From: DATMRS01 sp035566015
GTDB taxonomy: Bacteria > Pseudomonadota > Alphaproteobacteria > Sphingomonadales > Sphingomonadaceae
Length of the DNA stretch: 64,000 nt
NCBI GenBank assembly: GCA_035566015.1
Contig: DATMRS010000003.1
Coordinates: 34,609 to 98,608 of the forward strand
Direction of reading: 5' to 3'
The position numbers and the translations under genes were made by a program. A model generated the notes under the pieces. It had not been told where the DNA came from. It saw nothing but the letters and a program-made list of their open reading frames with translations, and made no database searches. Shown in pieces: positions 41,880 to 50,090 of this stretch. The stretch's first letter is position 1, and each line of letters begins with the position of its first letter.

Positions 41880-43277
41880 TCAGGCGGTCTGACGGCTGCG
41901 CCAGCTATCGGCGTAGGAGTCGCGCGCCACCTCGGCATAAGGCACCGGGGCGACGACGCCATGGATCTCCGTCTGCACATGGCGCTCGACGGTCGGCTTC
42001 TTCGAGCCGCCATTCTCCTCGCCCCACAGCAGCGAGATGCGCGTGCCCGGCTTGGCATAAGCCTCGTCGACGATCGCGAGCGTCAGCATCTTGCCCTCGT
42101 TCGAGCTGTAGCCGATCCAGGTCGACACGCCGACCTGCTTGCCGTCGACCAGCACCTTGTCGAACGGATGCATCGAGTAGACCGCCGACGGAAACTCGAT
42201 GAACTTGGCGCGGTCGCCCTTATGGAACTGCGAGCTGATCACGCGCAGCGCGTCCTCGGTATCGAGTGCCAGCGTCACCTTATGACGCTTCGGCGCGGCG
42301 GTCATCTTCTCGAGCGCCTCGCGGCCGATGAAGTCATGGTCGAACTTCACGAACAGGCCGTAGCCCAGATCCCAAGGCGTCAGATAATAATCCTCGATAT
42401 TATCCGAATAGAAGCTGCCGCCGAGCGAGCAGGTGCCCTCATAGCTGTCCGCCGGCAGCCACTCGCGATAAGCCTTCATGCGCTCGTCGCCCGTATAGAT
42501 GGCGGGCAGCGGCGAAGGGATCCAGCCGGATTCGAGGGTGTTCGACGAATAAGCGCGGCCGCCGACGAGGCGCAGGCCGAACTCTTTGCCAGCCTCGACC
42601 AGCGCGGAATGCACGGCATCATAATCGTCCCACGGGCCGAACAGCTCGAAGCCGGGCTGGCCGGCCATGCCGTGACGCAGCGCGTGGACCTCACGGCCAG
42701 CGATCGTCACCGTCGTCATATTGAAGAATTTGAGGTCGGGCGGGGTCTGGCCCAGCACCTTCTCCATCGTCTTCATCGCGTTCGGCCCCTGGATCTGGAA
42801 CCGGTATGACTTGCGGCGGCCATCGGTGCGCTTGGCGGTGCGCTCGTCCATCTCGACCTTGACGTCGTAGCCGCCCGTCTCGGCATGGAAGCGGACCCAG
42901 TTCAGCACCGGCGCGCGACCGACGAGGTTGAACGTGTTTTCGGCCAGATAGAAGAGAATGACGTCGCCGATGACGTAGCCGTCATAGGTGCAGGGCACGA
43001 ACTGCTTCGCCTTGTCGACCGCGAAGCCCTTCATGCTGTTAACGCCGAGATAGGTCAGCAGCTTGAGCGCGTCGGGGCCTTCGACCAGCAGGTCGGCCAT
43101 GTGGTAGGACTGGTTGTAGAGAACGCAGGTTTCCTGCCACGCGCGCTGCTCGTCGCGCCAGTTGCTATATTCTGCCGGAACACCCGGATAGACGTTCGGG
43201 CCCACCTGCTGGTTGCGCAGGAATTCGGCGGTATTGCCGGCGCTCTGAAGCAATTGTTCCAGATTCTTCGCAGTCAT
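41880..43277 (-). CDS. Tetrahydrofolate-dependent aryl O-demethylase (LigM/DesA-like)
   Basis: 465 residues, close to LigM (about 470). From recall of Sphingobium LigM, the start NLEQLLQSAGNTAEFLRNQQVGPNVYP and the blocks AYSSNTLESGWIPSPLPAIYTGD, YREWLPADSYEG and GGSFYSDNIEDYY match closely, as does LLWGEENGGSKKPTVERH. The fold is GcvT-like. LigM and DesA transfer the methyl group of vanillate, 3-O-methylgallate or syringate to tetrahydrofolate. The ATG at 43277 aligns with LigM better than the one at 43283; AGGAG precedes both. The upstream hydrolase gene runs 113 bp into this gene in another frame. Whether it is a LigM or DesA functional type cannot be told from sequence alone. Confidence 0.92.
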   Translation of the reverse strand: MTAKNLEQLLQSAGNTAEFLRNQQVGPNVYPGVPAEYSNWRDEQRAWQETCVLYNQSYHMADLLVEGPDALKLLTYLGVNSMKGFAVDKAKQFVPCTYDGYVIGDVILFYLAENTFNLVGRAPVLNWVRFHAETGGYDVKVEMDERTAKRTDGRRKSYRFQIQGPNAMKTMEKVLGQTPPDLKFFNMTTVTIAGREVHALRHGMAGQPGFELFGPWDDYDAVHSALVEAGKEFGLRLVGGRAYSSNTLESGWIPSPLPAIYTGDERMKAYREWLPADSYEGTCSLGGSFYSDNIEDYYLTPWDLGYGLFVKFDHDFIGREALEKMTAAPKRHKVTLALDTEDALRVISSQFHKGDRAKFIEFPSAVYSMHPFDKVLVDGKQVGVSTWIGYSSNEGKMLTLAIVDEAYAKPGTRISLLWGEENGGSKKPTVERHVQTEIHGVVAPVPYAEVARDSYADSWRSRQTA

Positions 43278-44037
43278 TCTCATTCTCTCCTGAAGGATGG
43301 CGAGGGTTGAAAAAATGGTCCTGTTCCAGCCAGCGAAGCAAGGCCGCGCTGACCTGTTCGGGCGCTTCGGCGGGCGACATATGCCCGCAATTCTCGAAGA
43401 CCACGAATTTGGCGCCGGGGATCGCGGCGGCGATCTCCTCATGGCGTTCGAGCATGCCCAACCTGTTGTGACGGCCCACCCCGACCAGCGTCGGGCAGCG
43501 TATTCCGGCCAGCAGCGGGCGCACGTCAGGACGGTCGAGCAAGGCGGCGCTTTCCGCTTCATAGCGGACGAGGCCGCCACTCGCGCACATCGCCGTCAGC
43601 CGCTCAACGAACACCGCGTCGTCGCGCGCGGCCGGCCCGAGGCGGCTCGCAAGCCATTCGTCGACGAGTCGTTCGATCCCTTGCGTTTCGCCAAGAGCAA
43701 GCATCGCCTGTCGCCCGTCGGCCTCCGCCGTAGTCGGCTGCTCCGTTACGGTATCGAGCAGGGCGAGTCGCGCGATGCGCTCAGGCGAGATCAGCGCCAT
43801 TTCCAGCGCGACTCGCGCGCCCATCGCATGACCGGCGAGCGCCATGACCGGCGGCGCGCGATCGAGGACGTGCAGGGCCATGTCGCGGATGCTGCGCGCT
43901 GCGCCATAATCCGGCAGGATCAGGGGATCGAATGCGCGAAGGGCGCTTTTCTGCGCCTCCCACAATCGCGCGTCACAAAGCGAACCGGGCAACAGCACGG
44001 GCGGCGGCGATGTTTCCCGATTGCGTTCTTCGTACAT
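43165..44037 (-). CDS. Alpha/beta-hydrolase-fold protein lacking catalytic Ser
   Basis: 290 residues. The fold is recognisable (VLLPGSLCDARLWEAQ oxyanion region, DMALHVLD, LAGHAMGARVALEMA elbow, PTLVGVGRHNRLGM, FENCGHMSPAEAPEQV). The usual nucleophile elbow GHSMG reads GHAMG (A71), and the usual acid Asp before the RLT segment reads Asn (GRHNRLG). Only His (NCGHM) remains of the normal triad. It may be a non-hydrolytic fold member or a binding protein. The last 37 codons overlap the demethylase gene. The ATG has no ribosome binding site and abuts a palindrome (44038-44050), so a leaderless transcript is possible. Confidence 0.82.
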   Translation of the reverse strand: MYEERNRETSPPPVLLPGSLCDARLWEAQKSALRAFDPLILPDYGAARSIRDMALHVLDRAPPVMALAGHAMGARVALEMALISPERIARLALLDTVTEQPTTAEADGRQAMLALGETQGIERLVDEWLASRLGPAARDDAVFVERLTAMCASGGLVRYEAESAALLDRPDVRPLLAGIRCPTLVGVGRHNRLGMLERHEEIAAAIPGAKFVVFENCGHMSPAEAPEQVSAALLRWLEQDHFFNPRHPSGENENDCEESGTIASERRQYRRIPAQPAGGPERLSGCSGRI

Positions 44038-44050
44038 ACGAATTATTCGT
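44038..44050. promoter_or_regulatory. Operator in divergent hydrolase / gallate dioxygenase-like promoter
   Basis: ACGAAT-T-ATTCGT is a perfect 13-bp palindrome, flanked by AT/TT and related in half-site (ATACGA) to the palindrome at 39448. It touches the start codon of the minus-strand hydrolase gene and is 130 bp before the dioxygenase start. Confidence 0.5.
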
Positions 44051-44179
44051 TTATATGAAACTGATCCCGCGCGCCAGCCTGTTTCGCACGCCATCGCGAC
44101 AAAGGCCGTAAAAGGGTGCAAGGGGTTGCCCGCCGACGCCGCAAACCGGATAGTCGGCCCTGAGGAAGAGGAAGTACCC

Positions 44180-45466
44180 ATGGCTCGCATCGTCGGCGGA
44201 ATCGCCACATCGCACACGCCCACGATCGGTTTCGCCTTCGATGGCAAGAAGCAGGAAGACCCGATCTGGAAACCGATCTTCGAAGGCTATGAGCCGGTGC
44301 GCGCATGGCTGAAGGAAAAGAAGGTCGACGCGCTGTTCCTGATCTACAACGACCACGTCACCTCCTTCTTCTTCGATCATTATTCGGCCTTCTGCCTGGG
44401 CATCGGCGAGGAATATTCGGTGGCGGACGAGGGCGGCGGTCCGCGTAACCTGCCGCCGATCAAGGGTCATGGGGCGCTCGCGCGTCACATCGGCAAGGCG
44501 CTGATGGCGGACGAGTTCGACATGTCCTTCTTCCAGAACAAGCCGCTCGATCATGGCTGCTTCTCGCCGCTGTCGATCCTGCTGCCGCACGAGCCCGACT
44601 GGCCGACGCCGATCGTGCCGCTGCAGGTGGGCGTGCTGCAATTCCCGGTACCAAGCGCGGCGCGCTGCTATAAGCTCGGCCAGTCGCTGCGCATGGCGAT
44701 CGAGAGCTATCCCGAGGACCTGAACGTCGCCATCGTTGCCACGGGCGGCCTGTCGCACCAGATTCAGGGCGAGCGCTGCGGCTTCAACAATCCCGACTGG
44801 GATGAAAAATTCCTCGACCTGATCGAGAAGGACCCGATCGCGCTCACCCGCATGACGCACGCCGACCATGCACGGCTGGGCGGCATGGAAAGCTCCGAAG
44901 TGGTGATGTGGATGGTGATGCGTGGCGCGCTCTCCGCCAGCATCAAGCGCATCCACCGCAGCTATTATCTCCCGTCGATGACGGCGATCGCGACGGCGGT
45001 GTACGAGAACGAGGCGGAGCCGCCGTCGGCGCGCGAGATCGCCGCCGCGCGCGCCAAGGCCGATGCGCAACTGGCCGGCATCGAGGAGTTGGAGGGCACC
45101 TACCCCTTCGACCTGGAGCGCAGCGTCGGTCATTATCGCATCAACCGCTTCCTCCACGACCTCGTCATCCCCGAGCATCGCGCGCTGTTCCTGAGCGATC
45201 CCGAAACGGCGTTCGAACGCTACAAGCTGAGCGAGGAAGAACGCGACATGATCCGCCGGCGCGACTGGCAGGCGATGATGCGCTACGGCGCGATCTTCTT
45301 CGTGCTCGAAAAGCTCGCGGCGGTGACGGGCGTATCGAACCTGCACGTCTATGCGGCGATGCGCGGCCAGTCGCTCGACGACTTCCAGAAGACGCGAAAC
45401 GCGCAGATGCTCTATTCGGTCGGCGGGCAGGAGGCTCAGGAGAAGCTGGCGCAGACCCGGAACTGA
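44180..45466 (+). CDS. Gallate dioxygenase-like extradiol enzyme (fused LigB-LigA type)
   Basis: 428 residues, the same size class as DesB/GalA gallate dioxygenases, with the LigB-like catalytic domain at about 1-285 and a LigA-like domain at about 310-420. Fe(II) ligands by comparison with DesB: H12 (SHTPT), H59 (YNDH) and E240 (ESSEVVMW). H125 (LDHG) and H193 (LSHQ) occupy the catalytic-histidine positions. The RINRFLH and MLEK/VYAAMRG-type blocks of the C-terminal domain are present. The expected reaction is ring opening of gallate, or of a relative such as 3-O-methylgallate or protocatechuate, to an oxalomesaconate-type product. The start has GAGGAAGAGG upstream. The stop lies four bases from the converging MFS stop. 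Confidence 0.92.
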   Translation: MARIVGGIATSHTPTIGFAFDGKKQEDPIWKPIFEGYEPVRAWLKEKKVDALFLIYNDHVTSFFFDHYSAFCLGIGEEYSVADEGGGPRNLPPIKGHGALARHIGKALMADEFDMSFFQNKPLDHGCFSPLSILLPHEPDWPTPIVPLQVGVLQFPVPSAARCYKLGQSLRMAIESYPEDLNVAIVATGGLSHQIQGERCGFNNPDWDEKFLDLIEKDPIALTRMTHADHARLGGMESSEVVMWMVMRGALSASIKRIHRSYYLPSMTAIATAVYENEAEPPSAREIAAARAKADAQLAGIEELEGTYPFDLERSVGHYRINRFLHDLVIPEHRALFLSDPETAFERYKLSEEERDMIRRRDWQAMMRYGAIFFVLEKLAAVTGVSNLHVYAAMRGQSLDDFQKTRNAQMLYSVGGQEAQEKLAQTRN

Positions 45467-45470
45467 TCCG

Positions 45471-46751
45471 TCAGATCGGCAGGGCGAGCTCCGCTCGTAT
45501 GCGGCGGGTGGCCAACAAATAATGGACACCCGCCCACACATAGCCCAGCGCCACGACCGCCAGCGCGCGTGACAGGCCGATGGCCGAGCCAGCCGCGCTG
45601 GAATCGGGCGCCATCACGTCGCTCAGCCGCCCGACGATCAGCGGCCCGAGCCCGCCGCCGACCAGCGAATAGACCAAGCTGACGACCGCCGTCGCCGAAG
45701 CGCGCATGCGCGGGTGCATCATGTTCTGGAACACCGTCGCGGTCGGCGCGAGATAGGTATATTGGAAGATCGCCGCCGTCGCGAAAAAGCCGATCGCGAG
45801 CGCGGCGCTGCCCGTCATGGCCGCGCCGATATAGAGCGGCGCCGACAGGAATAGCGAGAATGCAGGCAGGAAGCCGTACCAGCGACCATCCTTGACGCTC
45901 AATCGATCGACGAGCCAGCCCGAGCCCAGCACCGACGTCGTTGCCGGCACGCTCGCGATCAAGCCGGCGATAACGCCCGCTTCCGACAGGCTGTAGCCGA
46001 AGCGCCGAAGCAGATAGGCGGCAAGGAAGGCATTGGCGCCGAAGCCAACGGCAGAGGCGATCGTCGATCCGGCAAGCAGGTTGCGCAGCGACCGCCGCGA
46101 CACGATCCGATGCAGCACCGCGCTGAGCGGTGGCACAGCATCTTCGCGATCGCCCAGCTTGTCGAACATGCCGCGCTGCGGCTCCCGCACCAGAAGCAGG
46201 AACAGGATCGACAGCACGAAGCCCGGCGCGGCGGCCAGCCAGAAGGCGGCGCGCCAGCCATAGGCGTCCGCCACGACCGATGCCCCCGCCGAGCCGAGGA
46301 ATGCCCCCACTGGCGGCGCCAGCAGCAGCACCGCCATCGCCCGCCCCCGCTTTTCCGGGGGAAACATGTCCGACACCAGCGAACTCGTCGCCGGCAGGCC
46401 GACCGCTTCGCCCACGCCCACGCCGACCCGCGCCAGCACCAGCCCCACGAAGCTCGTGACGAGCCCACAAGCAGCAGTGGCGATCGACCAGAGGATGGTG
46501 CCAACGCCGACAAGCGTCACCCGCCGCCCCCGCTCGGCATAGCGCGCGACCCAGATGCCGAGCAGCACGTTGAGCGCCGCGAAGGCAAGGCCTGCGACGA
46601 GGCCGATCTGGGTATCGGTCAGCCCGAATTCGGCTTTGATCGGCTGAACGAGAACGTTCATGATGATGCGGTCGATGAAGCCACAGGTCGAAATGGCGGC
46701 GAGCAGCCCCAAAGCCAGAACCGGAGATGTTCGCGACAACGGCCTCGACAT
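45471..46751 (-). CDS. MFS transporter
   Basis: 426 residues from the ATG at 46751 (GGAGGGGTTGCC upstream; longer frames extend into the intergenic region without support). About 12 helices, with ISTCGFIDRIIMNVLVQPIKAEFGLTDTQIGLVAGLAFAALNVLLG and YAERGRR marking the subgroup shared with the transporters at 22302 and 26273. It likely imports the aromatic acid used by the adjacent dioxygenase and demethylases, though export cannot be excluded. A 7-12-7 inverted repeat lies in its promoter region. Confidence 0.88.
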   Translation of the reverse strand: MSRPLSRTSPVLALGLLAAISTCGFIDRIIMNVLVQPIKAEFGLTDTQIGLVAGLAFAALNVLLGIWVARYAERGRRVTLVGVGTILWSIATAACGLVTSFVGLVLARVGVGVGEAVGLPATSSLVSDMFPPEKRGRAMAVLLLAPPVGAFLGSAGASVVADAYGWRAAFWLAAAPGFVLSILFLLLVREPQRGMFDKLGDREDAVPPLSAVLHRIVSRRSLRNLLAGSTIASAVGFGANAFLAAYLLRRFGYSLSEAGVIAGLIASVPATTSVLGSGWLVDRLSVKDGRWYGFLPAFSLFLSAPLYIGAAMTGSAALAIGFFATAAIFQYTYLAPTATVFQNMMHPRMRASATAVVSLVYSLVGGGLGPLIVGRLSDVMAPDSSAAGSAIGLSRALAVVALGYVWAGVHYLLATRRIRAELALPI

Positions 46752-46829
46752 GGCAACCCCTCCCTGCACCGGCGAAGAGCCGCCGAAACGCCGCACTCTG
46801 GGGCAATGCCAGCAAGCGGCTATACTATT

Positions 46830-46855
46830 TGCGAATACAATTAATGCGATTCGCA
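46830..46855. promoter_or_regulatory. Inverted repeat upstream of MFS gene
   Basis: TGCGAAT (46830-46836) and ATTCGCA (46849-46855) are perfect arms around a 12-base AT-rich centre, about 80 bp upstream of the MFS start and before the end of otsA. A candidate operator for the aromatic-module regulator. Confidence 0.4.
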
Positions 46856-46896
46856 GCGGAAGGGAATCGCCTTGATCGCGCGATGTGGCGTCAGGA

Positions 46897-48297
46897 TCAG
46901 GCCGCGTCGGCAACCGGTGGACAGGCGGTGGCGTCAAGCGCGGCGGTGAAGGTGCGGCGCCACCACATCACGTCCTCACGCGTCACATTGTCCATCAGCG
47001 CCTGCCAGCGCCGGATCCGCTCCCCGCGCGGCATAGTGAGCGCCTGTTGCAAGGCGTCGGATATCTCCTCCGCGCTATAGGGATTAACGAGCACCGCCTC
47101 AGACAATTGCTCGGCCGCCCCGGCGAAGCTGGAGAGGATGAGCACGCCCGGGTCATCGGGGTCCTGCGCAGCGACATATTCCTTGGCGACGAGATTCATG
47201 CCATCGCGCAGCGGAGTCACCAACCCTACGCGCGCGGCGCGATAGGCACCGGCCAGTTCGGTACGCGCATAGCCGCGATTGACATAGCGTATAGGCACCC
47301 AGTCGATATCGGCGAAAGCGCCGTTGATCCGGCCCGATAGCGAATCGAGCGAGCTGCGGATTTCCTGATAACTCTGCACGTCACCGCGCGATGGCGGCGC
47401 GATCTGGAGGAGGAACACGTCGCTGGCGCGTTCCGGATGCGCCGACAGAAAACGTTCGTAGCCTAGGAAGCGCTCCTCAAGCCCCTTCGAATAATCGAGC
47501 CGGTCGACGCCGATGATCATCGCCCGACCGGTGGCGCTGGTCTTCATGCGTTCGCAGGTCTCGCGCGCGGTTTCGCTATGCGAGGCGGCGACGAAATTCT
47601 CGGCGTCGATCCCGATCGGACAGGCGATCGCGCGCACCCGCCGGTCGCCGACGGTGACGTTGCCCTTGTCGTCCACGGTCGCGCCCATTTCATGCGTCGC
47701 ATAATGGAGGAAGGATTCGAGCCAGTCGCCGGTCTGGAATCCGATCACGTCATAATAAAGCAGCGATTCGACCAACTCGCGATGGCTGGGGAGCGACAGC
47801 AGCAGGCGCGTCGGCGGCCAGGGAATATGGAGGAAGAAGCCGATCCGATTGCGCACCCCGCGCTTGCGAAGCTCGCGCCCGAGTGGGATCAGATGATAGT
47901 CATGGACCCAGACGAGGTCCTTTTCCTCGATCAGCGGGCCGACCGTGTCGGCGAAACGCGCATTCACCCGCTCATAGCCGCCGGCGAACTGCCGTTCATA
48001 TTCGGCAAGGTCGATCCGATAATGGAAGAGCGGCCACAAAGTCCGGTTGGCATAGCCATTATAATATTCGTCGAGGTCCTGCTCCTCCAGATCGATCGTG
48101 GCGGTGGTCACGCCGTCGCATCGCTGGAAATTGATATGGCCGGTAAACTCGTCGGTGGTTTCACCCGACCAGCCGAACCACAGCCCGCTATATTCGCGCA
48201 GCGCGGCAGACAGGGCGACGGCCAGTCCACCCTGGCTTCCGTCATTGGCGCTCGTCGGCGGCTGAACGCGGTTGGAAATGATAATCAGGCGGCTCAT
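46897..48297 (-). CDS. otsA: Alpha,alpha-trehalose-phosphate synthase
   Basis: 466 residues, GT20 family. It makes trehalose 6-phosphate from UDP-glucose and glucose 6-phosphate in the cytoplasm. Visible hallmarks: N-terminal SRLIIISNRV, the Gly-rich donor loop GGLAVAL, LWPLFHYR, VWVHDYHLIPLGRELR, IGFFLHIPWPP, GVDRLDYSKGLEERFLGYERFL and the C-terminal PLRDGMNLVAKEYVAAQ. The ATG lies inside the stop of the GH15 gene (ATGA), so it is translationally coupled as the last gene of the otsB-GH15-otsA operon. The product protects against osmotic and drying stress. Confidence 0.97.
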   Translation of the reverse strand: MSRLIIISNRVQPPTSANDGSQGGLAVALSAALREYSGLWFGWSGETTDEFTGHINFQRCDGVTTATIDLEEQDLDEYYNGYANRTLWPLFHYRIDLAEYERQFAGGYERVNARFADTVGPLIEEKDLVWVHDYHLIPLGRELRKRGVRNRIGFFLHIPWPPTRLLLSLPSHRELVESLLYYDVIGFQTGDWLESFLHYATHEMGATVDDKGNVTVGDRRVRAIACPIGIDAENFVAASHSETARETCERMKTSATGRAMIIGVDRLDYSKGLEERFLGYERFLSAHPERASDVFLLQIAPPSRGDVQSYQEIRSSLDSLSGRINGAFADIDWVPIRYVNRGYARTELAGAYRAARVGLVTPLRDGMNLVAKEYVAAQDPDDPGVLILSSFAGAAEQLSEAVLVNPYSAEEISDALQQALTMPRGERIRRWQALMDNVTREDVMWWRRTFTAALDATACPPVADAA

Positions 48298-50090
48298 CTT
48301 ATGGCACTCCAGGGTTTGCTGAGCAGCACGGCACAGTTGATCAGCCCCACCAGCGAATAGGTTTGCGGATAATTGCCCCACAATTCGCCGGTGATCGGAT
48401 CGATATCCTCCGATAGAAGCCCTGCGGCGGTTCTTCGTTCCAGCATCTCGCTGAACAGGGTGCGCGCTTCATCGTCGCGGCCCGTGAAATGCAACGCTTC
48501 GATGAGCCAGAAGGTGCACATGTTGAAGGCTGTCTCCGGCAGCCCGAAATCGTCTTCGGTCGCATAGCGCAGCATGTGGCTGCCGCGCCGCAAGCCTGTC
48601 TCGATCGCCTCCAGAGTCTCGCGGAAGCGGGGGTCCTCAGGCTTCAGGAAACGCAGGTCGAGAAGTTGGAGGATACTCGCGTCCAGCTCGTCGCCGCCGA
48701 AGGTGGCTGACATGCGGCGGCTCTTCGGCCGCCACGCCGCGCGCTCGATCCGCTCGCGGATCGTATCGGCGCGCTCCTGCCAGAAGGCCGCGCGCGCGGT
48801 GAGCCCCAGCCACGTCGCGGCATTGGCGAGACGATCGCATGCCGCCCAGCACATCGCCGCCGAATAGGTGTGGATGTGGCTCTTCGTCCGCAGTTCCCAC
48901 AAGCCCGCGTCGGGCTTGTCATAGGCTTCCCATGCCCGCTCGCCGACGGTTTCCAGCGCCTCGAAATCGGGAACGCCCGCGACGCGATAGAGCCGCTGGT
49001 CAAAAAAGGCCTGCGCGTTGGACAGGACAATCTGGCCGTACGCGTCGTGCTGGACCTGCTCATAGGCCTGGTTCCCGACACGCACGGGACCCATGCCGCG
49101 ATAACCATTGAGCGCGGGCGCCACCCACTCGCGCAACATCGTCTCGCCGCCGACGCCATAGAGCGGCTGGATGTGGCCGCCGCGCGAATTGTCGACGATG
49201 TTGCGCAGATATTCGAGATACCCTTCAAGAACGTCGAGCGCGCCGAGCCGGTTCAGCGCCTGCACGGTATAATAAGCGTCGCGAATCCAGCAGAAGCGAT
49301 AGTCCCAATTCCGCCCCGAATTCGCATGTTCAGGGATGGAGGTGGTCAGCGCCGCGACGATCGCACCGGTTTCCTCATGCTGGCACAGCTTGAGCGTGAT
49401 CGCCGCGCGGATCACTGCCTCCTGCCATTCGAACGGCGTCGCCAGCCCCCGCACCCAGCGCCGCCACGCTTCCAGCGTGCGTTCCAGCATCATCTCGGTC
49501 GAATGGGCGACGTCGGCGGAGAAGCTTTCGTCCGGCCCGAGGAAGAAATGCAGCGGCCGTTCGAGGCGGAACATCCGCTCATCCTCGATCCACCCCACCG
49601 GGGCGCTGGTGGTCAGGCGGAGCACACCGTTCGCCAGCAGATAGCGGACATGATTGGACCCGCGCGTCCGTTCGGCGTCCTGCATCCCCCAATTCTTCGC
49701 CGGCCGGAGACGGACGCGGATGCGCGGGCTGCCCGCGACGGGGCGAACGATCCGCACGAAGGCGACGGGACGATACATCCGGCCATTGCGGCGGAAACGC
49801 GGACAGAAATCGCTGATTTCGACGGCATTACCCTTGCCGTCTTCGTGCCGGGTCACAAGGATCGGCGAGTTGCGCAGATAATGCTGGCTGGTCGAGACGC
49901 AGTCTTCCAGATCGATCTCCCAGAAGCCCCGCGCACCCTCGCCGGCGCGCGGCGCGTCGTCCAGCAGCGAGGAGAAGGCCGGATCGCCGTCGACGCGCGG
50001 CACGCAGGCCCAGACGAAGCGGCCCGCCCGGTCGATCAGCGCCGAAACCTGACAATTGCCGATCGGCCAGAGATCCAGCGTCGCCGTCAT
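48294..50090 (-). CDS. Glycoside hydrolase family 15 protein
   Basis: 598 residues with an N-terminal beta-sandwich domain and an (alpha/alpha)6 catalytic barrel containing the GH15 hallmark NWDYRFCWIRDAYYT near 255-275. Other blocks are PLYGVGGETMLREW, the acidic WELRTKSHIHTYSAAMCW region and LLSEDIDPITGELWGNYPQTYS near the end. GH15 includes glucoamylases and, in several bacteria, trehalases. Its tight overlap (ATGA) with both otsA and otsB makes trehalose or a maltooligosaccharide the likely substrate, acting as a turnover enzyme. No signal peptide, so cytoplasmic. Confidence 0.93.
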   Translation of the reverse strand: MTATLDLWPIGNCQVSALIDRAGRFVWACVPRVDGDPAFSSLLDDAPRAGEGARGFWEIDLEDCVSTSQHYLRNSPILVTRHEDGKGNAVEISDFCPRFRRNGRMYRPVAFVRIVRPVAGSPRIRVRLRPAKNWGMQDAERTRGSNHVRYLLANGVLRLTTSAPVGWIEDERMFRLERPLHFFLGPDESFSADVAHSTEMMLERTLEAWRRWVRGLATPFEWQEAVIRAAITLKLCQHEETGAIVAALTTSIPEHANSGRNWDYRFCWIRDAYYTVQALNRLGALDVLEGYLEYLRNIVDNSRGGHIQPLYGVGGETMLREWVAPALNGYRGMGPVRVGNQAYEQVQHDAYGQIVLSNAQAFFDQRLYRVAGVPDFEALETVGERAWEAYDKPDAGLWELRTKSHIHTYSAAMCWAACDRLANAATWLGLTARAAFWQERADTIRERIERAAWRPKSRRMSATFGGDELDASILQLLDLRFLKPEDPRFRETLEAIETGLRRGSHMLRYATEDDFGLPETAFNMCTFWLIEALHFTGRDDEARTLFSEMLERRTAAGLLSEDIDPITGELWGNYPQTYSLVGLINCAVLLSKPWSAIR

